Positions 50,372 to 59,311 of a DNA stretch of 64,000 bases are shown piece by piece. Under the pieces are notes generated by a model. That model did no database searches. It saw only the letters and a list, made by a program, of their open reading frames with translations, and had not been told where the DNA came from. The translations under genes were made by a program, and so were the position numbers. Source of the DNA: Phaeobacter sp. G2 (GTDB taxonomy: Bacteria; Pseudomonadota; Alphaproteobacteria; Rhodobacterales; Rhodobacteraceae); assembly GCA_025163595.1 (NCBI GenBank), contig CP104100.1, positions 806,001 to 870,000 on the forward strand, written 5' to 3'. Every line of letters starts with the position of its first letter. Positions within the stretch are counted from its first letter, which is position 1.

Positions 50372-51315
50372 AGTGCGGCGATCTCCTCAACCGGGATAAT
50401 GGTAAAATCATCGGATATATGCGCGGTTTTTTCGATCTCCGCCAGAAACCAATCGCGAAAAGCTGCGATTTGGGGGCGTTTTTCAGCGCCGGGCAAGCAG
50501 AGAAAACGAAATCGGGCCTGGCTTTCGATCGCCAGCTTGAAGGGGGCAACCAGGCGGCCCTCTTGCAGGTCAGAGATAATCATCGGGCGTCGCCCCAGCG
50601 CCACCCCCATGCCTGCGACGGCGGCGTTGATGGCATGGTCGGCATTGGAAAAATGGGTGCCATGCAGAGGGGTGTAATCAATCCCGGCGGCGCGGAACCA
50701 GGTGGGCCAGTCGCAGGGGGGCTGCAAAAAGTCGATGGAATCATCAAAAATCAGCGGTGCCTGCCGCAGGCTTTCTACGGTGGTGAATTGTTTGGCCAGT
50801 TCTGGGGACATTACTGGTGTCAGCCATTCTTTGCGCACCGGTACCGAATACAACCCATCATCTCCGCCATAGCCAAACCTGATCGCCACATCGACGTCAT
50901 CGCGCGCCAGATCCATATTGCGCAGGGTGGCCGAAAACCTGAGGTCAATTTCGGGATGGGCGCGGGCAAAATCATAGAGGCGCGGCGCCAGCCATTTGGC
51001 GGTCAGCGCCGGGCCGGCGGTGACGGTCAGGCTGCTGTTGTCCTGCAACCGCTTGGTTGCCATCCAGGCGGTCGAGAGGGTCTGGAAGCCTTCGGCAGCT
51101 CCTGGCGCCAGGGTGCGCCCGGCTTCGGTCAGCTCTACCGCCCGGTTGAGGCGGCGGAACAAGGGCACGCCCAGGTGCTCTTCCAGGGATTTGATCTGAA
51201 ACGACAGGGCGGCCGGCGTGACATTCAGTTCAGCCGCAGCCTGGGCAAAGGACATGTGCCGGGCAGCGGCATCAAAGGCGCGCAGGGCGGTGAGCGGGGG
51301 GAGGCGATCTGACAT
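50368..51315 (-). CDS. LysR-family transcriptional regulator
   Basis: 315 residues. N-terminal winged helix-turn-helix (LTALRAFDAAARHMSFAQAA, ALSFQIKSLEEHLGVPLFRR) and a substrate-binding domain of the GcvA type. The start at 51315 (MSDRLPPLTAL) fits family alignments; an open extension to 51384 is ignored. Upstream of the DMT gene in the same operon, so it probably controls the exporter and itself. A small gene begins 114 bases away on the other strand. Confidence 0.93.
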   Translation of the reverse strand: MSDRLPPLTALRAFDAAARHMSFAQAAAELNVTPAALSFQIKSLEEHLGVPLFRRLNRAVELTEAGRTLAPGAAEGFQTLSTAWMATKRLQDNSSLTVTAGPALTAKWLAPRLYDFARAHPEIDLRFSATLRNMDLARDDVDVAIRFGYGGDDGLYSVPVRKEWLTPVMSPELAKQFTTVESLRQAPLIFDDSIDFLQPPCDWPTWFRAAGIDYTPLHGTHFSNADHAINAAVAGMGVALGRRPMIISDLQEGRLVAPFKLAIESQARFRFLCLPGAEKRPQIAAFRDWFLAEIEKTAHISDDFTIIPVEEIAAL

Positions 51316-51429
51316 GCTCACACAAGTAATACTTAACTGAAGCCTTGGAAAGTCTCGTTTGTGCCTTTTGCCATAAAAGCCCATGTTGGCTTTAGATAGA
51401 CAATCCTAATCCGAACGGAGGCCCAGGCG

Positions 51430-51600
51430 ATGGAATATTCAGCAAATAGCAACGTCAAGCAAGCGATGGAACGTGCACATGCAGAGCGCAGCCAGGCCCT
51501 GTTTTCCGGGTTGGCAAGACTGTTCCGGTTGCGCAAATCCGGGGCGACAAAAACCACTGGTCCAAAGGTGACCGGAATCGGGTTTTCCCGCTGGGCATAG
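51430..51600 (+). CDS. Small basic protein
   Basis: 56 residues: MEYSANSNVKQAMERAHAER, then QALFSGLARLFRLRKSG and a short tail. GGAGG nine bases upstream of the ATG supports translation, and a strong terminator follows 26 bases after its stop. The helical amphipathic core and Arg-rich end resemble DUF1127-type small proteins, without a firm match. Divergent from the LysR gene. Confidence 0.7.
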   Translation: MEYSANSNVKQAMERAHAERSQALFSGLARLFRLRKSGATKTTGPKVTGIGFSRWA

Positions 51601-51626
51601 TGCACATATGTCCTTACGGGATTAAA

Positions 51627-51654
51627 AAGGGCCGGTCTGAAAAGACCGGCCCTT
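51627..51654. terminator. Bidirectional terminator
   Basis: Perfect 12-pair stem AAGGGCCGGTCT/AGACCGGCCCTT with a GAAA loop. On the minus strand it is followed by TTTTTAA, serving phaB; on the plus strand by ATCTGTTCT, serving the small gene. Confidence 0.88.
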
Positions 51655-51697
51655 ATCTGTTCTCTCATGTCGCCACTGCCGCTGTTGCGGCGCGGGA

Positions 51698-52420
51698 TCA
51701 GACGAAGAATTGACCGCCATTGGCCGAGATGGTGGAGCCATTGATAAAGCCCGAATCATCGGAAGCCAGGAAGGCAACGCAACGGGCGATCTCTTCGGGT
51801 TCGCCAAGGCGGCCGGTTGGGATCTGAGCGATGATCGAATCACGGACCTTTTCGGGCACGGCCATGACCATTTCCGTGGCGATATAACCAGGGCAGATCG
51901 CATTGGCAGTGATGCCGGCACGCGCGCCTTCCTGGGCCAGGGATTTGACGATACCCAGATCGCCGGCCTTGGTTGCGGCATAGTTCGCCTGGGCAAACTG
52001 GCCTTTTTGACCATTGATCGACGAAATCACGATGACGCGGCCAAATTTACGCTCGCGCATGCCGGGCCAGATCGGGTGAACGGTGTTGAACACGCCGGTG
52101 AGGTTGGTGTCGATCACCTCTTGCCACTGCTGCGGCGTCATTTTGTGGAAGGGCGCATCGCGGGTGATGCCTGCATTGGCCACCACGATGTCGATGGGGC
52201 CAAGGTCGGCCTCAACCTGGGCGATACCCGCTTGGCTTTCCTCATAGGAGCCAACGTTCCACTTGTAGGTCTTGATCCCGGTCTCTTCGGTGAACTTTGC
52301 CGCCGCTTCGTCGTTGCCCGCGTAGGTCGCGGCGACAGTGCAGCCCTGGTCCTTTAGGGCCTGCGAAATTGCTGCGCCAATGCCGCGTGAGCCGCCGGTG
52401 ACGAGTGCAGTACGTGCCAT
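51698..52420 (-). CDS. phaB: Acetoacetyl-CoA reductase
   Basis: 240 residues, short-chain dehydrogenase. It reduces acetoacetyl-CoA with NADPH to (R)-3-hydroxybutyryl-CoA for polyhydroxybutyrate. The nucleotide motif TGGSRGIGAAIS, NAGITRD, catalytic Ser in VISSINGQKGQ and YAATKAG (Tyr-x3-Lys) are all present. Together with phaA upstream it supplies PHB monomers. phaA is separated from it by a terminator and a PhaR-like site, so phaB likely has its own promoter. Confidence 0.95.
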   Translation of the reverse strand: MARTALVTGGSRGIGAAISQALKDQGCTVAATYAGNDEAAAKFTEETGIKTYKWNVGSYEESQAGIAQVEADLGPIDIVVANAGITRDAPFHKMTPQQWQEVIDTNLTGVFNTVHPIWPGMRERKFGRVIVISSINGQKGQFAQANYAATKAGDLGIVKSLAQEGARAGITANAICPGYIATEMVMAVPEKVRDSIIAQIPTGRLGEPEEIARCVAFLASDDSGFINGSTISANGGQFFV

Positions 52421-52478
52421 TCAGTTTTCCTCCAATTCGATATTCGCTCGGTAATCTTGCTACCTATTGATAGTGCAA

Positions 52479-52497
52479 TGCGCAACAATATTGCGCA
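52479..52497. promoter_or_regulatory. Palindrome upstream of phaB
   Basis: TGCGCAA-5 nt-TTGCGCA, a perfect inverted repeat 59 bases before the phaB start. Size and symmetry suit a dimeric regulator; which one is unknown. Confidence 0.5.
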
Positions 52498-52525
52498 ATG
52501 AATTTTTGCCGCAATGCCGCGAAAA

Positions 52526-52543
52526 TTGTCGCAGGTGCAGCAA
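52526..52543. promoter_or_regulatory. PhaR-like site upstream of phaB
   Basis: TTGTCGC-AGGT-GCAGCAA: the right 13 bases match the dyad upstream of phaA (53904-53921), and the left arm differs by two bases. PhaR of Paracoccus and Rhodobacter binds TGC-rich dyads in pha promoters. Confidence 0.5.
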
Positions 52544-52560
52544 TACCTCCCTGTTGTAAT

Positions 52561-52585
52561 AAAAAGGGCGCCAAACTGGCGCCCT
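52561..52585 (-). terminator. Terminator of phaA
   Basis: Eight-pair stem AGGGCGCC/GGCGCCCT (52565-52572 with 52578-52585), followed on the minus strand by TTTT (the complement of AAAA at 52561-52564), 26 bases after the phaA stop. Confidence 0.88.
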
Positions 52586-52610
52586 GATCTATGTTAAACT
52601 GTGGTCCCGA

Positions 52611-53786
52611 TTATGGGCGCTCCAGGCACATGGCGACGCCCATGCCGCCACCGATGCAGAGCGTGGCGAGGCCTTTTTTGGCGCCGCGCCGCTGCATTTC
52701 AAACAGCAGCGTGTTTAGCACCCGGCAGCCCGAGGCACCGATTGGGTGGCCGATGGCGATGGCGCCGCCGTTGACGTTGACGATCGCCGGATCCCAGCCC
52801 ATGTCCTTGTTGACGGCGCAGGCCTGTGCGGCAAAGGCTTCGTTGGCTTCAACCAGATCCAGGTCGCTGACCGACCAGCCGGCCTTGTCCAGGGCTTTGC
52901 GCGAGGCGTAGATCGGACCAACACCCATGATCGAAGGGTCGACACCGGCGGTGGCGTAGGAGGCAATCCGCGCCAGCGGCGTGATACCGCGCTTTTCGGC
53001 GTCATCGGCGCTCATCAGTAGGGTTGCGGCGGCGCCGTCATTCAAACCAGAGGCATTGGCCGCCGTGACTGATCCATCCTTGGTAAAGGCGGGGCGCAAT
53101 TTTTGCATCGCTTCCATGGAGGCGCCATGGCGGATGTATTCGTCTTGATCCACCACGGTTTCGCCCTTGCGGGTCTTGATGGTGAAAGCAGCGATTTCAT
53201 CAGCAAATTTACCTGCTTTTTGCGCCGCTTCGGCCTTGTTCTGGCTGGCGACAGCAAATTCGTCCTGCATTTCGCGGGAGATCTGCCATTTGTCAGCGAC
53301 GTTTTCCGCTGTCTGACCCATGTGGTAGCCGTTGAAGGCATCCCACAGGCCATCGCGAATCATGGTGTCGATGTATTTCATGTCACCCATCTTGTGACCG
53401 GCGCGCAGGGCGGCGGCATGGGGTGACAGGGTCATGTTTTCCTGACCACCGGCGCAGACAATCGCGGCATCCCCAAGCTGGATATGCTGCGCGCCTAGCG
53501 CAACAGCACGCAGGCCGGAGCCACAGACCTGGTTGATGCCCCAGGCAGCACTTTCCTGTGGAAGGCCGGCATTGATATGGGCTTGGCGGGCTGGGTTTTG
53601 CCCCTGTGCGGCGGTCAGAACCTGCCCCAGGATGGTCTCGGAAACCTCGGATTTGTCAACGCCTGCGCGCTCTACCACGGCTTCCAGTACCGCACGGCCC
53701 AGATCATGGGCGGGCGTATTGGCGAAAGCTCCGCCAAAACTGCCGACAGCGGTACGCGCGGCGGATGCAATTACAACATTGGTCAT
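52611..53786 (-). CDS. phaA: Acetyl-CoA acetyltransferase (beta-ketothiolase)
   Basis: 391 residues, thiolase fold. It condenses two acetyl-CoA to acetoacetyl-CoA. The acyl-enzyme Cys ([14 protein letters not shown], ~88), [14 protein letters not shown] (~345) and the second Cys [10 protein letters not shown] (~377) are intact. The start at 53786 ([19 protein letters not shown]) is family-typical; 15 more open codons before it are ignored. Its product feeds phaB. Confidence 0.96.
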   Translation of the reverse strand: MTNVVIASAARTAVGSFGGAFANTPAHDLGRAVLEAVVERAGVDKSEVSETILGQVLTAAQGQNPARQAHINAGLPQESAAWGINQVCGSGLRAVALGAQHIQLGDAAIVCAGGQENMTLSPHAAALRAGHKMGDMKYIDTMIRDGLWDAFNGYHMGQTAENVADKWQISREMQDEFAVASQNKAEAAQKAGKFADEIAAFTIKTRKGETVVDQDEYIRHGASMEAMQKLRPAFTKDGSVTAANASGLNDGAAATLLMSADDAEKRGITPLARIASYATAGVDPSIMGVGPIYASRKALDKAGWSVSDLDLVEANEAFAAQACAVNKDMGWDPAIVNVNGGAIAIGHPIGASGCRVLNTLLFEMQRRGAKKGLATLCIGGGMGVAMCLERP

Positions 53787-53903
53787 TATTTCTGGTCCTC
53801 TGCCATCAAATTCTATCGTGAAGACATGCAATTATTCTGCGGTTCGTAAACTTACCGCAAAATCACAAATCCCCACCTCCCTCTCCGGGACAGATATAGC
53901 GTC

Positions 53904-53921
53904 TTGCTGCAGGTGCAGCAA
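53904..53921. promoter_or_regulatory. PhaR-like operator upstream of phaA
   Basis: Perfect inverted repeat TTGCTGC-AGGT-GCAGCAA, 118 bases before the phaA start codon. It has the CTGC/GCAG core described for PhaR sites in alphaproteobacteria. Confidence 0.65.
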
Positions 53922-53978
53922 ATGACAGGGTGTCTCAGGGGTTGGGTTCGAGTCAACTGGCATAAGTCAAAAACGCAA

Positions 53979-54011
53979 AGAACCGCCCGGGGTACGACCC
54001 GAGGCGGCTCT
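53979..54011. terminator. Hairpin between phaA promoter and the EAL gene
   Basis: Long stem with one mismatch (AGAACCGCC paired with GGCGGCTCT, inner CGGG/CCCG). A T-rich tail follows on both strands (ATTTTTG on plus, TTTGCGTTTTT on minus), so it can end the EAL transcript from the minus strand, whose stop is at 54099. Confidence 0.6.
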
Positions 54012-54098
54012 ATTTTTGCTGCGGTGCGGCGATTTTTCCACCCGGTGTCAAGGCCTTAGGAAAACGGCACATGGTGGAGGGGCGCGGTCAACTATGCG

Positions 54099-54941
54099 TT
54101 AGGCGCGATTGCGCTGTTTCATCTTCTCCAGCCAAGGCGGCGAAACAGTTGGGGCGCCATAGAGGAAGCCCTGCAGGCAGTCGACGCCAATTGAAACCAG
54201 GAATTCGGCCTCGGCTTGGGTTTCTACGGATTCTGCCACAATCAACATATCGAACTGTTTGGCGATGCCCACCAGGGCGCGCACAACCGCCTGATTGTCA
54301 GGACAGTTGCAGATGTTGCGAATAAACTGCCCGTCGATCTTAACTGCATCAAAGTAGAAGTCGCGAAAGTGGCCAATGGCTGTGGTGCCCGCTCCAAAGT
54401 TGTCGAGCGCAAAGGCGATGCCATGCTGTTGCTTGCGGTCCATAAAGTCGATGACCAGTTCCGGGGCCGCCATGGCAGAGGCCTCGGTGATTTCCAGGAT
54501 CAGGCGTTCGCCAATGGTTGGATCCTTTTTTATAAATCTTTCCAGTGTTTTAGACCAGCGACTGTAGCCGATGGAACGTGCGGACATGTTGATGGAGAGG
54601 CGAATGTTCGGAGATTGGGACAGGGCCCGTAGCCCGTGTTGCAGGGCAAGGCAATCCAGCTCACGGCCGATTTCCTTATCATAGACTACATGCATGAATT
54701 CGCGCGCAGGAATAACCCGGTCGGTGGCGTCCAGAACCCGGATATAGCCTTCGTAAAAGGCGATGTCATGGGGCGGCATCGCCTGCATGACAGGCTGATA
54801 GGCCAGCATGGTCTGATCGTGCTTGACCGCCTCTGCAACCATATCCAGCGTCGAGTGATCCCGCGAGACCACTGCAGCGGAAAGCGGATCTTCAGCCCCT
54901 TCGGACATATTCGCCCGTCTTAGTTTTCGCTTATTGACCAC
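54099..54941 (-). CDS. EAL-domain protein with altered active-site motifs
   Basis: 280 residues with a single EAL domain and no GGDEF. Start GTG 54941 is chosen because AGGAGG lies six bases upstream; an ATG 11 codons later has no such signal. Conserved: LSINMS (Asn118), LEITE (Glu150), VKIDGQF (Lys201) and AESVET (Glu237). Altered: EAL itself is EGY (residues 64-66), and the DDFG motif is DNFG (Asp180, Asn181). It may be a weak or inactive c-di-GMP phosphodiesterase, or a c-di-GMP-binding effector. Confidence 0.88.
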   Translation of the reverse strand: MVNKRKLRRANMSEGAEDPLSAAVVSRDHSTLDMVAEAVKHDQTMLAYQPVMQAMPPHDIAFYEGYIRVLDATDRVIPAREFMHVVYDKEIGRELDCLALQHGLRALSQSPNIRLSINMSARSIGYSRWSKTLERFIKKDPTIGERLILEITEASAMAAPELVIDFMDRKQQHGIAFALDNFGAGTTAIGHFRDFYFDAVKIDGQFIRNICNCPDNQAVVRALVGIAKQFDMLIVAESVETQAEAEFLVSIGVDCLQGFLYGAPTVSPPWLEKMKQRNRA

Positions 54942-55088
54942 GCTTTGCCTCCTACTGCTGCCGTTTTCTGGGAAAACTATGCGTCAGCAGGGACTGTCGG
55001 GCAAAAGGGTAAATTGAGGCTTAAATCTAAAACTTTAGCCAATCAAATTTGCGGAACTATCGGCGCCTCGCACCTCTGCACGGGCTGT

Positions 55089-56012
55089 TCAAAATCCGGG
55101 CGTGCCGCTGTCCTGGGGCTGGCGGGCCAGGTGTTTGGCTTTGATGGTCTCAGAGGTGTCGCGACTGCCATCGTGGCTATAGCCCGGCGGCGCCAGCGCA
55201 TAGAGCAGCCTTTGCTTCAGGCTCAACCCCGGTTGTGTCATATCCCGGTAGATTGCCACCCATTCGTGAAAGGCCACCCGCAGGGGATTAAAGGTGGCGA
55301 TATTGTAGACCAGCCCATAATCCACCGGGTCACTGTCCTGTTCCGGTACAAAGGTGCCAAAGATCTTGTCCCAGATGATAAACACCCCTGCGTAGTTGCA
55401 ATCCAGATAGCGCGGATTGCGGCCATGGTGGGCGCGGTGGTGGCTGGGGGTGTTCATCACCGCCTCAAACCAGCGCGGCAGTTTGCCGATGGCTTCGGTG
55501 TGGATCCAGAACTGATAGACGAGGTTGATGCCGCCGACAAAGAGCACCAGCGCCGGGTGAAACCCCAACAGCACCAGCGGCGCCCGCACCACCATCATAA
55601 AGGTAAAGGTGCCGGTCCAGGTCTGGCGCAGCGCCGTGGTCAGATTGTAATGCTGGCTGGAGTGGTGATTGACGTGGCTGGCCCAGACCCAGCGGATCCG
55701 GTGGCCAAAGCGGTGCACCCAATAATAGCGCAGATCATCCAGAACAAAGCAGAGGACAATCACCCAGATCGAGCTGCCAAGGTCCAGCGGCGTAATCTCC
55801 CACAAAACCATAAAGAATCCCCAGGCGATAAAGCCAAGTACAATTCCCGAGGCCACACTGCCGGCCCCCATGATCAGCGAGGTCACCGCATCGCGGGTCT
55901 CGTAGCGGCCCCCGCGCCCCTTGAGCGCGATCCATAGGAATTCGCCGAGGATGGCGGCGATAAAGATCGGCACCGCCAGTTGGGTCACATCAGGAAAGGA
56001 AAGCGGATCCAT
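55089..56012 (-). CDS. Sterol desaturase / fatty-acid hydroxylase-family protein
   Basis: 307 residues, several membrane helices. The His clusters of the di-iron family are all seen: YWVHRFGHRI (HxxxH), WVWASHVNHHSSQHYN (HxxHH), and NTPSHHRAHHGRNP (HxxHH). These enzymes oxidise lipid acyl chains or sterol-like substrates; in bacteria, fatty-acid or carotenoid-like substrates are known. Four bases separate it from the start of the next minus-strand gene. Confidence 0.93.
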   Translation of the reverse strand: MDPLSFPDVTQLAVPIFIAAILGEFLWIALKGRGGRYETRDAVTSLIMGAGSVASGIVLGFIAWGFFMVLWEITPLDLGSSIWVIVLCFVLDDLRYYWVHRFGHRIRWVWASHVNHHSSQHYNLTTALRQTWTGTFTFMMVVRAPLVLLGFHPALVLFVGGINLVYQFWIHTEAIGKLPRWFEAVMNTPSHHRAHHGRNPRYLDCNYAGVFIIWDKIFGTFVPEQDSDPVDYGLVYNIATFNPLRVAFHEWVAIYRDMTQPGLSLKQRLLYALAPPGYSHDGSRDTSETIKAKHLARQPQDSGTPGF

Positions 56013-56015
56013 CGG

Positions 56016-56441
56016 TTACACCTCTGTTGCGGTGGCTAATGCGGCGGGGTGGTGGGCAATCAGGCGCTGCCAGTGCGCGGCCTCGGAACCGTTCAGATGC
56101 AGCTGCACCCCTGGCGCGGAGAAATCAGCCAGGCGGAGGTATAGCCCTCGCCTGGCAGTCTTCATTTCGACATTTTCCAGGTAGCGGGCCACGGTATCAG
56201 CGCCAAAGGACCAAACCAGGCCAAGCGGCGCGCTACCGTCCTCGGGTTGGATAAGAGCGGCATGGCCGTCCTCGGCCAGGGTCAACTGGGCAATGGGGCT
56301 GTCGGGGAACTGGCGCAGCCAGGCCTGCCGCGCCTGATCGGCGCTGAGCAGCCGCAGGTCTGAACGCCCGGTCAGATGCAACAAGACGGCGATCGCCGCG
56401 ACACCCCCGACAACGAGGATCAACAAAAGCTCCAGCGGCAT
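56016..56441 (-). CDS. Small membrane-anchored hypothetical protein
   Basis: 141 residues. An N-terminal membrane helix (LELLLILVVGGVAAIAVLL) followed by a soluble domain of beta-rich character (LTLAEDGHAALIQPEDGSA, LVWSFGADTVARYLENV). It starts upstream of the hydroxylase-family gene, four bases away, so it is in the same operon. No family recognised. Confidence 0.78.
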   Translation of the reverse strand: MPLELLLILVVGGVAAIAVLLHLTGRSDLRLLSADQARQAWLRQFPDSPIAQLTLAEDGHAALIQPEDGSAPLGLVWSFGADTVARYLENVEMKTARRGLYLRLADFSAPGVQLHLNGSEAAHWQRLIAHHPAALATATEV

Positions 56442-56682
56442 TGTCCCCTCCCTGATGATGCCCCGTGGCTCTCAGAATGGCGTTGCAAAGGCGCGGCTGT
56501 CAAAGGTGGCGTGGGGGAAAGCCCATTTGGGCAGAATGGTTGCTGCTGCTACAGGTGTCGTATTCATCTGGCGGTAAAGCGGATTGTCGAACTGGGCGCT
56601 GCAGATGAATAGGCCTAAATGGAGCCGGCCCTGCAAGCGAACCTGCAAGGCTGACCCCATGTGGGAACGAGAGAGAACGAGA
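56442..56682. other. Gap between the hypothetical membrane gene and the TlpA-like gene
   Basis: 241 bases. On the minus strand a 31-codon frame (from MNTTPVAAATILPK) could encode a micro-protein, but no ribosome-binding site is visible, so I do not call it. The region also holds a GC-rich stretch that might end the TlpA-like transcript. Confidence 0.35.
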
Positions 56683-57255
56683 TTAACTGCCGGTCTCGCT
56701 GTCAATCATCGCCGCAATGATCGCCTTGGCGCTGTCAGAGTTCCACTCGGCATCGCCCAGCAGCCGCGCGACTTCCTCGCCTTCGCGGTTCAAAAGCACG
56801 GTAATGGGCAGGCCGATCACCGCCATCTCGCGGGCCAGCGCCTGTTTGGGGTCCTGATGGCGCGGCAGATTGGTAATGCCGTTTTCCTCAAAGAACTTGA
56901 CGATCCCGGCTGGCGAGTTGCGCCCGGCGGCGATGGTCAGGACTTCAAAATCCTCGCCGCCAAACTCTTGTTGCAGCTCGGCGATCTGCGGCATTTCCTT
57001 GCGGCAGGGGGCACACCAGGTGGCCCAGAAGTTCAGCAGCACCACTTTGCCCTGATAGTCCTGCAGGCTGGCTTTGCCGCCGTCATCCTCCAGGAAAAAC
57101 TCCGCCTGGGAGACCTCGCGCGGCTGCGCATGCACCACCAGGCGTTTCAGGCTGTCGGCGCGCAGGGCCTCCAGTTCGGCCACATCTGCGGCCAATGCCG
57201 CATTTGCACCCAGGCCCAGGGCGATATAAAGGGAAAGATGACGTAACAGACGCAT
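56683..57255 (-). CDS. TlpA-family thiol-disulfide reductase
   Basis: 190 residues. Signal peptide ([17 protein letters not shown]) then a thioredoxin-like domain with the redox motif [18 protein letters not shown]. Such periplasmic proteins reduce disulfides, often in cytochrome c or copper-site assembly. It is divergent from argH, 20 bases between the start codons. Confidence 0.93.
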   Translation of the reverse strand: MRLLRHLSLYIALGLGANAALAADVAELEALRADSLKRLVVHAQPREVSQAEFFLEDDGGKASLQDYQGKVVLLNFWATWCAPCRKEMPQIAELQQEFGGEDFEVLTIAAGRNSPAGIVKFFEENGITNLPRHQDPKQALAREMAVIGLPITVLLNREGEEVARLLGDAEWNSDSAKAIIAAMIDSETGS

Positions 57256-57275
57256 ATTATCTCCGGGATTCCACC

Positions 57276-58670
57276 ATGACAGATCAAGCCTCGAACCAGA
57301 TGTGGGGCGGCCGCTTTGCCGCTGGCCCAGACGCGATCATGGAGGCGATCAACGCCTCGATCACTTTTGACAAGCGGATGGCTGCCCAGGACATTGCTGG
57401 CTCCAGGGCCCATGCAGCGATGTTGGCCGCAACAGGCGTTATAAGCGATAACGACGCCGAAGCAATTCGGGAAGGCCTGCTCACGGTCTTGTCAGAGATC
57501 GAGACCGGAACCTTTCAGTTCTCCACCGCGCTGGAAGACATTCATATGAACGTCGAGGCGCGCCTGAAAGAGGTGATCGGCGAACCCGCAGGGCGTTTGC
57601 ACACGGGCCGGTCACGCAACGATCAGGTGGCGACGGATTTCAAACTCTGGGTCCGTGATCAGCTGGACGCGGCCGAGACGGGCCTGCTGGCCTTGATCCG
57701 CGCGCTGTTGACCCAGGCCGAGGCAGGCGCTGACTGGGTGATGCCGGGCTTTACCCACCTGCAGGTGGCGCAGCCGGTGACCTGGGGCCATCACATGATG
57801 GCCTATGTGGAAATGTTTGGCCGCGACCTGTCCCGGGTCCGCGATGCCCGCAAACGCATGAACGAATCTCCCCTGGGGGCCGCAGCCCTGGCTGGCACCT
57901 CCTTTCCCATTGACCGCGAGATGACCGCTGCGGCGCTGGGCTTTGACCGGCCTGCGGCAAATTCGCTGGATGCGGTGTCGGATCGCGATTTTGCGCTGGA
58001 GTTCCTCTCCTGTGCCTCGATCAGCGCCATTCACTTGTCGCGCTTTGCCGAAGAGCTGGTGATCTGGTCCTCGGCGCAGTTCCGCTTTGTCACCCTGTCG
58101 GATCGTTTCTCGACCGGGTCGTCGATCATGCCGCAAAAGAAAAACCCCGACGCGGCAGAGCTGATCCGCGCCAAGGTGGGGCGGATCTTTGGTGCCAACA
58201 CCGCGCTGATGATGGTGATGAAAGGTCTGCCGCTGGCCTATTCCAAGGACATGCAGGAAGACAAAGAGCAGGTTTTTGATGCCGCCGACAACTGGATGCT
58301 GGCCCTGGCAGCGATGGAAGGCATGGTCAAAGACATGAGCGCCAACCGCGCCGAGCTGGCTGCGGCTGCGGGCTCTGGGTTCTCAACCGCGACCGATCTG
58401 GCGGATTGGCTGGTGCGGGTGCTGGGGCTGCCGTTCCGCGACGCCCATCACGTGACCGGCTCGCTGGTGGCCCTGGCCGAAGGCCGCGGCTGTGACCTGC
58501 CAGATCTGACACTGGAAGACATGCAGGGCGTCCATGGTGAGATCACGCAGGATGTCTTTACTGTTCTTGGCGTCGAGAACTCGGTAAACTCGCGCATGTC
58601 CTATGGCGGCACCGCGCCGGCGCAGGTGCGTGCCCAGGTGGCCCGCTGGACGGCGCTTTTGCAGGCCTGA
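57276..58670 (+). CDS. argH: Argininosuccinate lyase
   Basis: 464 residues, fumarase/aspartase superfamily. It cleaves argininosuccinate into arginine and fumarate. [18 protein letters not shown] at the start, [13 protein letters not shown] and the signature [17 protein letters not shown] (~288) are intact. ATG 57276 is chosen; the longer frame from 57195 overlaps the divergent TlpA gene. Two tiny lipoprotein genes and lysA follow. Confidence 0.97.
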   Translation: MTDQASNQMWGGRFAAGPDAIMEAINASITFDKRMAAQDIAGSRAHAAMLAATGVISDNDAEAIREGLLTVLSEIETGTFQFSTALEDIHMNVEARLKEVIGEPAGRLHTGRSRNDQVATDFKLWVRDQLDAAETGLLALIRALLTQAEAGADWVMPGFTHLQVAQPVTWGHHMMAYVEMFGRDLSRVRDARKRMNESPLGAAALAGTSFPIDREMTAAALGFDRPAANSLDAVSDRDFALEFLSCASISAIHLSRFAEELVIWSSAQFRFVTLSDRFSTGSSIMPQKKNPDAAELIRAKVGRIFGANTALMMVMKGLPLAYSKDMQEDKEQVFDAADNWMLALAAMEGMVKDMSANRAELAAAAGSGFSTATDLADWLVRVLGLPFRDAHHVTGSLVALAEGRGCDLPDLTLEDMQGVHGEITQDVFTVLGVENSVNSRMSYGGTAPAQVRAQVARWTALLQA

Positions 58671-58775
58671 AGCGGCTCTAAAGCTTGTAAACATGAGCGT
58701 GGGCAGCCTTGAACTGCGGCCCGCGCCCCCCATCTAAGCCCGATTGCAACCGGGCCGGTTTCTGGAGGCGTGACA

Positions 58776-58964
58776 ATGAAGACTTGGATGCTCAACTTGA
58801 TTGGGATCACCGTCCTGACGGCAGGATTAAGCGCCTGTGGCGTCGATGGGGAGCCGGTGCGCCCCGCTTTGAATGCGGGCATTGGGGTTTCCAACTCTGG
58901 CGTCCATGCGGGTGGCTCGGTTGGGCTGCAAAAGGGTCCGGTGAGTGTTCTTTTTGGTTTCTAG
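58776..58964 (+). CDS. Small lipoprotein between argH and lysA (first)
   Basis: 62 residues: MKTWMLNLIGITVLTAGLSAC with lipobox LSAC (Cys21), then a Gly-rich tail (NAGIGVSNSGVHAGGSVG). GGAGG seven bases upstream of the ATG supports it. The product would be a mature lipopeptide of about 42 residues in the envelope. It has no recognised function. Confidence 0.75.
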   Translation: MKTWMLNLIGITVLTAGLSACGVDGEPVRPALNAGIGVSNSGVHAGGSVGLQKGPVSVLFGF

Positions 58965-59039
58965 GTGTTTGCAAGACCTTGGGCTTAGTGCCCGTCATCG
59001 TGCAGACGGTTCCCCCGGAATGGGCAGGAGTATTTAACA

Positions 59040-59210
59040 GTGATCCGTATTTTTCTGGTTCTTGGCGTCCTCGGCCTGTCTGCCTGTGATTTGCCGCAGT
59101 CCTACGCCCAGGCGCCCAAGGCGCCTAAGGCGGACAAGGCAGAACAGCCGCCCGCCTCCGGGGTGCGGGTTTCGGGATATGCCCGTGTCGGTGTTTCTCA
59201 CCACTTCTGA
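59040..59210 (+). CDS. Small lipoprotein between argH and lysA (second)
   Basis: 56 residues from GTG 59040 with AGGAG nine bases upstream: short signal (IRFLV-type) ending in lipobox LSAC (Cys16), then a Pro/Ala/Lys-rich linker (QAPKAPKADKAEQPPASG) and VSGYARVGVSHHF. Similar layout to its upstream neighbour, without clear sequence similarity beyond the signal. The GTG start makes it easy to miss. Confidence 0.72.
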   Translation: MIRIFLVLGVLGLSACDLPQSYAQAPKAPKADKAEQPPASGVRVSGYARVGVSHHF

Positions 59211-59311
59211 CTTTTCACAGCTTCCGACCTGGGGCCTTGGCGATTGCCAAAGCGCAGGTTTTACAGGGAATCATTTGCCAGCCCTGCCGGTTTTGGTCTA
59301 ATCGCCAAGGC

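Noticed and set aside
53941..53957. tRNA T-arm-like sequence GTTGGGTTCGAGTCAAC
   Set aside because: The stem pairs only if the loop is shifted from the canonical TTCRA register, and no acceptor, D or anticodon arms lie upstream. Chance resemblance.
56472..56567. 31-codon minus-strand micro-ORF (MNTTPVAAATILPK...)
   Set aside because: No ribosome-binding site or comparative support; left as a remark in the gap entry.
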